From positions 3,206,554 through 3,270,553 of the forward strand of contig JAVDKL010000001.1 of the NCBI GenBank assembly GCA_030849965.1: DNA of 64,000 bases. Direction: 5' to 3'. The DNA is from Schauerella fraxinea. GTDB lineage: Bacteria > Pseudomonadota > Gammaproteobacteria > Burkholderiales > Burkholderiaceae_B. Below the pieces are notes generated by a model. That model saw only the letters and a program-made list of their open reading frames with translations. It had not been told where the DNA came from and did no database searches. Made by a program: the position numbers and the translations under genes. Of this stretch, positions 25,012-33,580 are shown in pieces (position 1 is the stretch's first letter; each line of letters begins with the position of its first letter).

Positions 25012-25893
25012 ATGTTGCAACAACAATTCGTCAACGCGCTGTCGTTAGGCTGCGTGTATGCACTGTTTGCGCTGGGATTCACGCTGGTGTTCGGCGTGCT
25101 CGGCGTGATCAACCTGGCGCACGGCGCAGTGTTCATGCTGGGCGCCTACGCGGCGCTGAGCGTGATCAATCACTTCGCGCTTCCGCTGTGGGCGGCGATC
25201 GTCGTGGCCTGCGTGGTGGCCGGCGTGGTGGGCGTGATCATCGACGTGCTGGTGCTCAAGCCCCTGCGCCGTCGCAATGCACCCCACTTGATCCCCATGA
25301 TTGCCACCATCGGTGTCGGCATCATCATCAATAACGGCATCCAGGGCATTTTCGGCGCCAGCAACCTGCGTTTCCCGCACGGCACGGTGCCCGAAACGGC
25401 GCTCGAGATCGCGGGCATCCACGTCACCGTCATCGAGCTCGGCATCATTTTCGTGTCGTTTGCCCTGATGGCCGTGCTGATGTTCGTCATGCACCGCACG
25501 CAGTTCGGCCGCGCGTTGCGCGCCATTGCCGAATCGCCGCGCGCCGCGTCGCTTCTGGGGATCAACGTCGAACGGTTGTTCCTGGTGACCTCGTTTACCG
25601 CGTCGGCGCTCGGCGGCATCGCCGGTGTGCTGATCGGTTTGTATTCCAACGCGCTGTTCCCCCTGATGGGCCAACCGATGCTGCACAAAGGCATCGCGGT
25701 CATCATCCTGGGCGGCATGGGCGATATTCGTGGCGCCATGATCGGCGGCCTGTTCCTGGGTTTTGCGGAAGTGCTGTCGGTGGCCTATATCGGCTCGACG
25801 ATGCGCGACGCGGTGGCGTTCGGCCTGCTGTTCCTCATCCTGTTGATTCGTCCGCAGGGTTTGTTCGGCAAAATCGTTCAGCGCAAGGCATAA
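25012..25893 (+). CDS. Branched-chain amino-acid ABC transporter permease (LivH family)
   Basis: A 293-residue membrane protein with about eight hydrophobic segments and the LivH signatures GVLGVINLAHGAVFMLGAY near residue 30 and RALRAIAESPRAASLLGI (the cytoplasmic coupling loop with EAA-like helix). The C-terminus, LIRPQGLFGK, is also typical of the family. It starts 97 bases after the binding protein and is followed almost directly by the LivM gene. Confidence 0.95.
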   Translation: MLQQQFVNALSLGCVYALFALGFTLVFGVLGVINLAHGAVFMLGAYAALSVINHFALPLWAAIVVACVVAGVVGVIIDVLVLKPLRRRNAPHLIPMIATIGVGIIINNGIQGIFGASNLRFPHGTVPETALEIAGIHVTVIELGIIFVSFALMAVLMFVMHRTQFGRALRAIAESPRAASLLGINVERLFLVTSFTASALGGIAGVLIGLYSNALFPLMGQPMLHKGIAVIILGGMGDIRGAMIGGLFLGFAEVLSVAYIGSTMRDAVAFGLLFLILLIRPQGLFGKIVQRKA

Positions 25894-25896
25894 GTG

Positions 25897-26763
25897 ATGA
25901 GTGGATTCGATACTTTCTGGGCCATTTACGGCAACCTGGTTCTTACGCTGGGCACCAACGCCTTGCTGGCGCTGTCGATCTGGCTGACGCTGGCGTGCGG
26001 CATGCTGGCCCTGGCCAATGCCGCCTTCATGGGCATCGGGGCTTATGCGGCCGCCTTGCTCACCATGAACTACGACGCGCCCTTTACCGTGGCGCTGGCG
26101 GGCGGCATGATCGCCCCAGCCATTGTGGCGGCGCTCATCGGGCTGCCCACCATACGATTATCCGGCGTGTACCTCGCCATGGCCACGTTGGGCTTTGGCG
26201 AAGTCGTGCGCGTGACGATTCTGAATACCGAATCGGTCACCGGCGGCGCACTCGGCCTGAACGGCATTCCGCAGTCCACGCAGTGGTGGCATGTGCTGTT
26301 GGCCGTGGTGCTGGTATTGCTGGTGTTGTGGCGCCTGCGCCGCTCCAAGGTCGGCCGGGCGTTCGACGCCATTCGCGGTGACGAAACCGCCGCCAGCCTG
26401 ATGGGCATCGACGTGCGCGCCAACAAAATGGCGGCCTTCGTGCTGGGCGGCGCCATCGCCGGTCTGGCCGGCGCGCTCAACGCGCACCTCACGTTCTTCA
26501 TCGGCCCCAGCGAATACGGGTTCGATCGTGGCGTGGAGATTCTGACCATGGCGATTTTGGGCGGTATCGGCGGCCTCACCGGCCCCATTCTCGGCAGCGC
26601 CATCGTTACGGTGCTGCCCGAAATGCTGCGCGGTTTTGGCGACATCCGCCTGGTGGTCAACGGCGTGATTCTCGTTCTGATCGTGTTGTTCTTGCCGCAA
26701 GGCATCTGGGATCCGGTGCGCTTCAAGCGCTGGATGCGCAAGGGAGGCAAACGCCATGCTTGA
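25897..26763 (+). CDS. Branched-chain amino-acid ABC transporter permease (LivM family)
   Basis: The second permease, 288 residues, with the LivM marks GMLALANAAFMGIGAYAAALL, AFDAIRGDETAASLMGIDV (coupling loop) and GGIGGLTGPILGSAIVTVLPE near the end. Start is the ATG three bases after the livH stop and one spacer codon. Its 3' end overlaps livG by eight bases. Confidence 0.95.
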   Translation: MSGFDTFWAIYGNLVLTLGTNALLALSIWLTLACGMLALANAAFMGIGAYAAALLTMNYDAPFTVALAGGMIAPAIVAALIGLPTIRLSGVYLAMATLGFGEVVRVTILNTESVTGGALGLNGIPQSTQWWHVLLAVVLVLLVLWRLRRSKVGRAFDAIRGDETAASLMGIDVRANKMAAFVLGGAIAGLAGALNAHLTFFIGPSEYGFDRGVEILTMAILGGIGGLTGPILGSAIVTVLPEMLRGFGDIRLVVNGVILVLIVLFLPQGIWDPVRFKRWMRKGGKRHA

Positions 26764-27544
26764 GTTGAAAGGCGTCTCTAAGAGTTTTGGCGGGTTGCAT
26801 GTGCTGCGCGATGTGAACCTGTCGGTGCCGGAAGGCTCGATCTTCGGCCTCATCGGCCCCAACGGCGCGGGCAAGACCACGGTGTTCAACCTGATCACCG
26901 GCTTGCTGGCGCCCACTGCAGGATCGATCGAGTTTCAAGGCACGAGCTTGCTGGGCCAGCGTCCGCACCGCATCACGCGATCGGGCGTGGCGCGCACGTT
27001 CCAGAACATCCGCCTGTTCAAGGAAATGACACTGCTCGAAAACGTGGTCGTGGGCGCTTATCGCCACATGAATTACGGCATCGCCGGGCTCTTGTTGAGC
27101 CTGCCGGGCTACCGCGAGCAAGAGCATCGGGCGCGCGAGCGTGCGCTCGAGCTGCTGACGTGGATGCGTCTGGAACACAAGGCCAACGATCTGGCCGACA
27201 ACCTCTCGTACGGCGAACAGCGCCGCCTCGAAATCGCGCGTGCTTTGGCGACCGAGCCCAAGCTGCTGTTGCTCGACGAGCCGGTGGCTGGCATGAACAC
27301 CGGCGAACGCGCCGAGCTGATGCGTGAAATCATCGCGATCCGCGAACGGGGCTATACGATCTTGATGATCGAGCACGACATGCGTTTCGTGATGGGCCTG
27401 TGCGAGCAGATCGCCGTGCTCAATTTCGGCAAGATCATCGCGTGCGGCGGCCCCGACGCCATCCGCAGCAACGAGGAAGTCATCGAGGCCTACCTAGGCC
27501 GCGAAGACGAAGACGACATGGAAACGACGGGAGCCCAGGCATGA
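26756..27544 (+). CDS. Branched-chain amino-acid ABC transporter ATP-binding protein (LivG family)
   Basis: The 262-residue ATPase has Walker A GPNGAGKTT, the LivG-specific ARTFQNIRLFKEMTLLENV insertion, signature LSYGEQRRLEIARALAT, Walker B LLLLDEPVAGMN and the switch His in MIEHDM. The acidic C-terminal tail (REDEDDMET) is unusual but harmless. It overlaps livM upstream and livF downstream (ATGA). Confidence 0.96.
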   Translation: MLELKGVSKSFGGLHVLRDVNLSVPEGSIFGLIGPNGAGKTTVFNLITGLLAPTAGSIEFQGTSLLGQRPHRITRSGVARTFQNIRLFKEMTLLENVVVGAYRHMNYGIAGLLLSLPGYREQEHRARERALELLTWMRLEHKANDLADNLSYGEQRRLEIARALATEPKLLLLDEPVAGMNTGERAELMREIIAIRERGYTILMIEHDMRFVMGLCEQIAVLNFGKIIACGGPDAIRSNEEVIEAYLGREDEDDMETTGAQA

Positions 27545-28251
27545 GCGCGATGCTGGAAGTACGCGGGCTGGAAGTCAATTACGGCCACATCGAAGCGGTG
27601 CGCGGCATCGACCTGGATCTGAACGCCAATGCCATCACGGCGCTGGTGGGCGCCAATGGCGCCGGCAAATCGACAACGCTGCTGGCGCTGTCGGGCTTGC
27701 TGCCCAAGGCGCGCGGCAAGGTGCTGTTCGAAGGCGAGGACATCACCAAGCTGGCACCCCATCAGATCGTGGCGCGCGGCATCGTGCAGGTCGCCGAAGG
27801 CCGCGCCATTCTGACCACGATGACCGTGCGCGAGAATCTCGAACTCGGCGCCTATCGCCGCGGCTTGAAGAACGCCGGTACCGATCTCGAATACGTGTTT
27901 CATCTGTTTCCGCGCTTGAAAGAGCGGCTGGAAGGCGTCGCCGGCAATTTGTCGGGCGGTGAACAGCAGATGCTGGCCATCGGCCGCGCGCTCATGGCCA
28001 AGCCGCGCTTGCTGCTGCTCGACGAACCGTCGATGGGCCTGGCACCGATCGTGGTGCAGGACATCTTCCGCTCGCTGCGTGCCATCAATGGCGACGGGCT
28101 CACGCTCTTCCTGGTCGAACAAAACGTGCGTCAGGCGTTGAAGATCGCGCAGCAAGGCTACGTGCTCGAAAACGGCGAGATGGCGCTGTCCGGCGAAGGG
28201 CGCAGTTTGCTGGGCCATCCGCGTGTGCTCGAGGCCTATCTGGGCGGCTGA
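27541..28251 (+). CDS. Branched-chain amino-acid ABC transporter ATP-binding protein (LivF family)
   Basis: A 236-residue ATPase from the ATG at 27541, overlapping the livG stop: Walker A GANGAGKST, APHQIVARGIVQVAEGRAI (LivF-specific Q-loop region), signature LSGGEQQMLAIGRALMA, Walker B LLLLDEPSMGLAP and FLVEQNV switch. It completes the five-component transporter. Confidence 0.96.
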   Translation: MSAMLEVRGLEVNYGHIEAVRGIDLDLNANAITALVGANGAGKSTTLLALSGLLPKARGKVLFEGEDITKLAPHQIVARGIVQVAEGRAILTTMTVRENLELGAYRRGLKNAGTDLEYVFHLFPRLKERLEGVAGNLSGGEQQMLAIGRALMAKPRLLLLDEPSMGLAPIVVQDIFRSLRAINGDGLTLFLVEQNVRQALKIAQQGYVLENGEMALSGEGRSLLGHPRVLEAYLGG

Positions 28252-28271
28252 TCCCGGGTATCCTTGGCGCC

Positions 28272-29624
28272 ATGACGCCTCATTCTGCTGATCTTCCCGA
28301 ATCGCCTGCGGTGCCATCGCCCGCAGGCGATTTTTCATGGCCGGCGGCAAGCGCCGCAGGTCACGCCGCGGGCGGTGCCCCTGCCAGCGAGGCTGTCGCC
28401 GCACTTGCCCAAACTTCCGAGAACGCTGTAGTGAACACGCCTGCCATCGCGGTACATACTCCTGCTATTTATATCGGCCGCTTTCAGCCGCCCACCCAGG
28501 CAGACTTTGCCGCCCTGCGACGCATGGCGGCGCGGGGCGCGGGTGGCATCGTGGTGCTGGCCGGCAGCCATCAGGCCCCCTCGCCGCGCCAGCCATTCGA
28601 TTGGCCCACGGTAGCGGCCCTGCTGGCACAAGGGCTCACAACGGAAGAGCAGGCTGCCTTGAGCGTGTTGCCGCTACGCGATGAAGACACCGACAGCTTG
28701 TGGCGCGCGGCGTTGCAACGCACGTTGGCAGACCTTGACCTCTGGCATGACGATAGTCGCCCGGTGCTCACCACCGCTTCCGAAATCGCGACGCTGCACG
28801 ATATCGGCAAGCTGGCAGTGGCGTTGCATGCCGATCTGGGGCCGGTGGCGACGGATTCCGTTGCAACCGAGGGTGCATCGAACGCTACTGGCGTCGCGAT
28901 CGATGTGGCCAGTGAAGCGTCAACCCAGGCGGCTGCTGAGCCTCTGACCGAGACAGCCTTACGCGATCTGCTCTTCGACGCAGATCCTCAAGAGGGCACT
29001 GCACCGGCAACCTTGCCCGATGCCGTCGCGGCCGCGGTGCCCGCGCCGTTGCACGCGCAACTGACGCACTGGATGCAGACGCCGGCTTTCGCCGCGATCG
29101 CCGAAGAATGGCGCGTATTGCGCGGGTATCGCGAAGCGTGGTCGGTCGCGCCTTACCCGCCGATCTTCGTTACCGTGGATACGGTCGTGCATTGCGCGGG
29201 TCGCGTGTTGCTCGTCGAGCGCGGCCAGCACCCAGGCAAGGGGCTTTATGCCGTACCGGGCGGGTTTCTGGAGCCTTCGGAAACGGTGTTTGAAGCTGCC
29301 GTGCGCGAGCTTTGCGAAGAAACCGGCTTGACGCTCGACATGGATGCGGTCGACGCGATCTATCGTGGCGTGGCGGTATTCGATCGACCGGATCGCAGCC
29401 AGCGGGGGCGCACCGTCACGCACGCGCACTACTTCGATCTAGGCGATGGGCCCCTGCCGCAGGTGGAGGGGGCCGACGATGCACTGGCCGCGCATTGGAC
29501 GCCGATCGCAGACCTCGCGGGCCACGCCGATCAGTTTCTCGACGATCACTATCTGATCCTGGAGCACTTCCTGGCGTTGCCGCGCCCGGCGCCGGTGTGG
29601 GCGCCGCTGGCGGTATTTGGTTAG
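28272..29624 (+). CDS. NadM-Nudix fusion with a decayed adenylyltransferase motif
   Basis: The 450-residue protein has two domains. The N-terminal half resembles NMN adenylyltransferase NadM (TPAIYIGRFQPP, then VVLAGSHQAPSPRQPFDW), but the catalytic HxGH after GRFQPP is replaced by TQAD, and the region of the second motif is replaced by an Ala/Thr/Ser-rich stretch at about residues 195-255. The C-terminal half is an intact Nudix domain with GGFLEPSETVFEAAVRELCEETGL matching the Nudix box, and PDRSQRGRTVTHAHYFDLG downstream as in NadM-Nudix proteins. It also has a 65-residue low-complexity N-terminal extension. Probably it acts only as a Nudix hydrolase (ADP-ribose or NAD-related). It follows livF by 20 bases. 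Confidence 0.8.
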   Translation: MTPHSADLPESPAVPSPAGDFSWPAASAAGHAAGGAPASEAVAALAQTSENAVVNTPAIAVHTPAIYIGRFQPPTQADFAALRRMAARGAGGIVVLAGSHQAPSPRQPFDWPTVAALLAQGLTTEEQAALSVLPLRDEDTDSLWRAALQRTLADLDLWHDDSRPVLTTASEIATLHDIGKLAVALHADLGPVATDSVATEGASNATGVAIDVASEASTQAAAEPLTETALRDLLFDADPQEGTAPATLPDAVAAAVPAPLHAQLTHWMQTPAFAAIAEEWRVLRGYREAWSVAPYPPIFVTVDTVVHCAGRVLLVERGQHPGKGLYAVPGGFLEPSETVFEAAVRELCEETGLTLDMDAVDAIYRGVAVFDRPDRSQRGRTVTHAHYFDLGDGPLPQVEGADDALAAHWTPIADLAGHADQFLDDHYLILEHFLALPRPAPVWAPLAVFG

Positions 29625-29681
29625 CACGGCAATCTTGGCAGGGCGATCCTGGCGGGGCAATTGACCGCTGAACGCAATCGC

Positions 29682-30077
29682 TCAGGCTTGGTTGCGGCCC
29701 AGTGCCTTTTCCACTGCACCGCGCAGGCGATCGAGCGTAAACGGCTTGGTCAGCACGGCGGTGAAGGGCTCTTGCGCCAGGCCCGTATCGTTGAGTTCCG
29801 GGGCGTAGCCCGTCACAAATACGATTGGCAGGTCCGGACGCTTCTTGCGGGCCAGCCAGGCAATGTCGAGGCCGCTCATGCCCGGCATGCGCACATCGGT
29901 AACCAACAGATCGACACCGGCTTTGTCGCCCAGGTGGGTGATCGCTTCTTCGCCACTGGCGGCCTGAATCGACGCGTGGCCCAGTTCCTGAAGGAACTCA
30001 GCCAGCAGCTCGCGAACCGCATCTTCATCCTCGACAGCCAGGACGGTAATCGTTTTGGTGGGGGTGATTTGACTCAT
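29682..30077 (-). CDS. Single-domain response regulator (CheY-like receiver)
   Basis: A 131-residue protein consisting only of a receiver domain: acidic pair EDED at about 16-19, phospho-acceptor Asp in LLVTDVRMPGMSG, switch Thr in IVFVTGYAPE and the conserved Lys in AVLTKPFTLDRL. There is no output domain and no kinase gene nearby. It may work by protein contact, or serve in a phosphorelay with a kinase elsewhere. The ATG at 30077 was chosen; an open frame extends upstream but lacks family similarity. Confidence 0.92.
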   Translation of the reverse strand: MSQITPTKTITVLAVEDEDAVRELLAEFLQELGHASIQAASGEEAITHLGDKAGVDLLVTDVRMPGMSGLDIAWLARKKRPDLPIVFVTGYAPELNDTGLAQEPFTAVLTKPFTLDRLRGAVEKALGRNQA

Positions 30078-30166
30078 TGAGATGCCTATCGAATGCGGGG
30101 TGCAGATTGCAAGAGAACGACAGCATAGCAATCGGCGAGCCGGAACGAGAGGCTTGATGCGCCCGG

Positions 30167-31696
30167 TTACGTTGTTGCGTATTCGCTTGCGAGCGCAATA
30201 TCCTGCACCCAGGCAGCGTAGGCCTCGGGCTTGGATTCTTCCGGCGCGCGCAGTAATGCGGACGGATGAAAGGTGATCAACACCGGCACGCCATCGGGTC
30301 GCGTCATCCACGTGCCGCGCTCGCGCGTTACCGCCACGGCGTGGCCCACGACGGCGCGGGCGGCTGTGGCACCCAAGGCGATGATGGCGGCAGGTTTGAC
30401 CAAGGCAATCTCGCGCTCGAGCCAGTTATCGGCACACACAGCGGCTTCGTGCTGAGTGGGGGTCTTGTGAATGCGCCGCTTGCCGCGCGGCTCGAATTTG
30501 AAGTGCTTGACCGCGTTGGTGACGTACATCACGCTGCGGTCCCAGCCCAGTTCAGCCAGGGCGCGGTCGAAGAGCTTGCCGGCGGGTCCCACGAACGGGC
30601 GACCCTGCAGATCCTCCTGATCCCCCGGTTGTTCGCCCACGATCATCAGGCGGGCCTGATCCGGCCCCTCGCCGCAGACGGCCTGGGTCGCATGCTCGCC
30701 GATGGGACAGGCCCGGCAACGCGAGGCGGCATGGCGCAAGGCGTCCAACGATTCGATCACCACGTCGTCGCCGAGCGGCTGGGTATGCATCGGCGTCGCG
30801 TCGGCAACTGCCGGACCGTTGCGTGGCCGGCGTTTGGCAGGCACGGTGGCCTCGCGGTCGATCATGTCCTGCGTGCGGTAGGCGGCCTCGGCGGTGAGCG
30901 GTGCGATGAGCACCGCTTCAGGCAAGTTTGCCCAATACCGGCGCGGCATTTCCTTTTCCATCATCTTCACCTTCAAGCGCGCGGGATTGAAGATGTGCTT
31001 GTAGTAGGTGAGCCATAACTGCTCGCCGGCGTCGGCTTCCGGCGCCTGATCGCGCCGGGCACCACCGGTGAACGACAGCGTGTGCAGGTCCCACTGCACA
31101 CAGCGCTCGGGCGTCATGATGGCCCACCGCATGCTGGTGAAACGCTTCTGAAAAAATGGGGTCACTGCGTCGACGATGTGGTGCATGGGTTCGAACCACG
31201 CCACGTGTACCGGCTCGCCGCCATCCGGATCGGCAATCGGCCGAAAGCGCACGAAGGCTTTCATCTTGTGCAGATCGCGGCGCACTTCGCGGGCCATGTC
31301 TTCAAGGCGCAGCCGGTCGGGATCGAGCGTATCGTCGCGCAGCGACGGCTGGTGCACCAGCCGCCACAGCATGCGGTAGAGCAGCGCAAAACGATGCGGC
31401 TCGCGATGCAGGATCACGGTCTCGCACCATTGCAGAAAGAAGGCCGGCACGCGCGGCGCATTGGCCGGCACCGGGCTATCGGGCGACACGGCTGGAAGCG
31501 TATCGGGGCCGGAGGCAAACAAGTCGCCTGTGCGGCCCTCGGCCAGCATCCAAGTCACTTGCTGCGGCGGCACTTCGGCGATGAGCAGGGCGCGGGCTTG
31601 CGTACGAAAGCCTGCCAGATCGGTAGCACTTTCGAGCACGGCCGTGCGCATCGAGGGCGAAGGGGGCAGGTCGGGTAACGGTGCTTGGGACATCAT
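30167..31696 (-). CDS. DUF4130-UdgX fusion: uracil-DNA-binding repair protein
   Basis: A 509-residue two-domain protein. Residues about 20-270 are the DUF4130 domain (partner of a radical SAM protein): FFLQWCETVILHREPHRFALLYRML, MKAFVRFRPI and FTSMRWAIMTPERCVQWD. After a linker, residues about 310-505 are a UdgX-type uracil-DNA glycosylase superfamily domain: CRACPIGEHATQAVCGEGP (Fe-S cysteines), GEQPGDQEDLQGRPFVGPAGKL and the UdgX-specific loop KRRIHKTPTQHE, whose His in UdgX bonds covalently to the uracil site. A terminal HPSALLR follows. It lies 10 bases after the radical SAM gene and shares its LexA-controlled promoter. Confidence 0.9.
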   Translation of the reverse strand: MMSQAPLPDLPPSPSMRTAVLESATDLAGFRTQARALLIAEVPPQQVTWMLAEGRTGDLFASGPDTLPAVSPDSPVPANAPRVPAFFLQWCETVILHREPHRFALLYRMLWRLVHQPSLRDDTLDPDRLRLEDMAREVRRDLHKMKAFVRFRPIADPDGGEPVHVAWFEPMHHIVDAVTPFFQKRFTSMRWAIMTPERCVQWDLHTLSFTGGARRDQAPEADAGEQLWLTYYKHIFNPARLKVKMMEKEMPRRYWANLPEAVLIAPLTAEAAYRTQDMIDREATVPAKRRPRNGPAVADATPMHTQPLGDDVVIESLDALRHAASRCRACPIGEHATQAVCGEGPDQARLMIVGEQPGDQEDLQGRPFVGPAGKLFDRALAELGWDRSVMYVTNAVKHFKFEPRGKRRIHKTPTQHEAAVCADNWLEREIALVKPAAIIALGATAARAVVGHAVAVTRERGTWMTRPDGVPVLITFHPSALLRAPEESKPEAYAAWVQDIALASEYATT

Positions 31697-31706
31697 GAAT
31701 CACGCG

Positions 31707-33317
31707 TCAGGCGGCAACAGTCTCGCGGCGCGGGGGCGCGTCGTCGAACAGGCCGCGCTGCGCAGGCGCCGGCGCGACCGGGGCACGCTGGGCCGGTCGC
31801 GATTGAGATGATGGCGATTGAGAGGGCGCCGACTGAGCCGGTGCCGATCGCGCCTGCGCTGACCGCGCCTGCGCCGATTGAGACGGTGCCGTCGGAACTG
31901 GCACCCGATGGGCCGCTGCAAATGGCACGCTCCTCGCCTCAGGCAGGGCCGCCCACGTACTGGTCGTCGAGGCAGATTCTGAGCCGGAATGAGGCGATGC
32001 GCCCGCTAAGCCGGAGGTGGGTGCCCCATCAGCGCTTTGTGCGTCGAACAGCCCGCCCTGTGCCGGTGGCGGCCGCAGGCGTTGCGCCAGATCGGCCGCG
32101 TCGAGGGTGCGGCCGGGATGGTGATCGAGCACGCAGATGAAGGGCATGATCTTTTTCAACGACACATGAAGCCGGGACAAATCATCCAGGCGCAAGCGTC
32201 GCACCCGTCGGGTTTGCAGCAGCCGTTCGATCGTTTTGACCCCAAGACCCGGCACACGCAAGAGCAATTCCTTCGGCGCACGGTTGAGGTCGACCGGAAA
32301 TTTTTCGCGATGGGCCAATGCCCACGCCAGCTTGGGATCGATATCCAGATCGAGCATGCCGTCGCCGGCCGACACGATTTCGTGATGCTCGAAACCGTAA
32401 AACCGCATCAACCAATCGGCTTGATAGAGGCGGTGCTCGCGCATCATCGGGGGAGCCGCCAACGGCAAAGCGCGCGCGGCATCCGGAATCGGGCTGAAGG
32501 CCGAGTAGTACACCCGCCGCAAGCGGTACGACCCGTACAGCGTGGCGCTGGCCGTCAGGATCGTGCGATCGTCGGTAGCGTCGGCACCCACGATCATCTG
32601 CGTGCTTTGGCCGCCCGGTGCGAAGCGCGGCGCGGCGGCGCGCCGGGGCGGCGTTTGCGGACGCGATGTGGATGCGGTGGCCGGTTGGGCCGCACTGCGG
32701 GCATCATCGCGAGCATTGTCGATATGAACGCGCAACCGCGCCATGCTGCGCCGGATCCCGGCACTGTCCTTTTCGGGGGCCAATGCATGCAGGCTTTGCG
32801 TGGTGGGCAGCTCTACGTTGATGCTCAACCGATCCGCATACTTGCCGGCGCGCGCCAGCAGATCGTCGCTGGCATCAGGAATGGTTTTGAGGTGGATGTA
32901 GCCGCGAAAATCGTGATCCTCACGCAGGCTGCGCGCCACTTCCACCACCTGCTCCATGGTGTAGTCGGAATCGCGGATGATGCCGGAGCTGAGAAACAGC
33001 CCTTCGATGCAGTTGCGCCGGTAAAAATCCAGCGTGAGCTGCACGACCTCTTCGGCCGTGAAGCGTGCGCGCGGCACGTTGCTGCTCACGCGGTTCACGC
33101 AGTATTGGCAGTCGTACAGGCAATAGTTGGTGAGCAGGATCTTGAGCAGCGAAATGCATCGGCCATCGGGCGCATAGCTGTGGCAGATGCCCATTCCTTC
33201 AGTCGAGCCGATCCCCCGGCCGCCCACTGAATCCCGCTTGGACGTCCCGCTGGAGGCGCACGACGCATCGTATTTGGCGGCGTCGGCAAGAATGGCTAAC
33301 TTTCGATTTAAAGTCAC
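31707..33317 (-). CDS. Radical SAM DNA modification/repair protein with two clamp-type motifs
   Basis: From the GTG at 33317 the product has 536 residues. It begins KLAILADAAKYDASCASSG, the usual family start, and carries the radical SAM cluster motif NYCLYDCQYC (CxxxCxxC) at about residues 65-74. A helix-hairpin-helix DNA-binding segment VPGLGVKTIERLL lies near residue 370. The last 110 residues are low-complexity Ser/Ala/Gln/Pro and are bracketed by QGGLF (coding bases 32046-32060) and QRGLF (31746-31760), both matching the bacterial sliding-clamp QxxLF peptide. The chemistry is unknown; family members always pair with DUF4130. Upstream in-frame codons exist but lack similarity. Confidence 0.85.
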   Translation of the reverse strand: MTLNRKLAILADAAKYDASCASSGTSKRDSVGGRGIGSTEGMGICHSYAPDGRCISLLKILLTNYCLYDCQYCVNRVSSNVPRARFTAEEVVQLTLDFYRRNCIEGLFLSSGIIRDSDYTMEQVVEVARSLREDHDFRGYIHLKTIPDASDDLLARAGKYADRLSINVELPTTQSLHALAPEKDSAGIRRSMARLRVHIDNARDDARSAAQPATASTSRPQTPPRRAAAPRFAPGGQSTQMIVGADATDDRTILTASATLYGSYRLRRVYYSAFSPIPDAARALPLAAPPMMREHRLYQADWLMRFYGFEHHEIVSAGDGMLDLDIDPKLAWALAHREKFPVDLNRAPKELLLRVPGLGVKTIERLLQTRRVRRLRLDDLSRLHVSLKKIMPFICVLDHHPGRTLDAADLAQRLRPPPAQGGLFDAQSADGAPTSGLAGASPHSGSESASTTSTWAALPEARSVPFAAAHRVPVPTAPSQSAQARSAQARSAPAQSAPSQSPSSQSRPAQRAPVAPAPAQRGLFDDAPPRRETVAA

Positions 33318-33332
33318 TGTACAAATATACAG
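33317..33332. promoter_or_regulatory. LexA (SOS) box
   Basis: CTGTACAAATATACAG fits the LexA consensus CTGT-N8-ACAG with an AT-only spacer apart from its ends and differs little from the ideal CTGTATATATATACAG. It abuts the GTG start of the radical SAM gene, so LexA bound here would block transcription of the repair operon. Confidence 0.85.
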
Positions 33333-33580
33333 TAAATCGAAAAAGCAAGCAGGCGACTTCAACTCAACCCATGGCGCTACCGCACAGCGCGCTTGAAGGC
33401 CGATTGCAGGGTCGGATCGGTTGGGCGCCCAAGCAACCTTCGATGCCGAGCATGGACGGGCTGCTGTGGTGGGTTGCTCCGCGTGCCGCAGCGTCGCTTC
33501 TGTTCCGGCAATCCAAGGTTTCAAGGTGGCCGCAGTCTACGAACGCACGCTCAAAGCAAGAGTCAAACTGCCTTGTCGGT

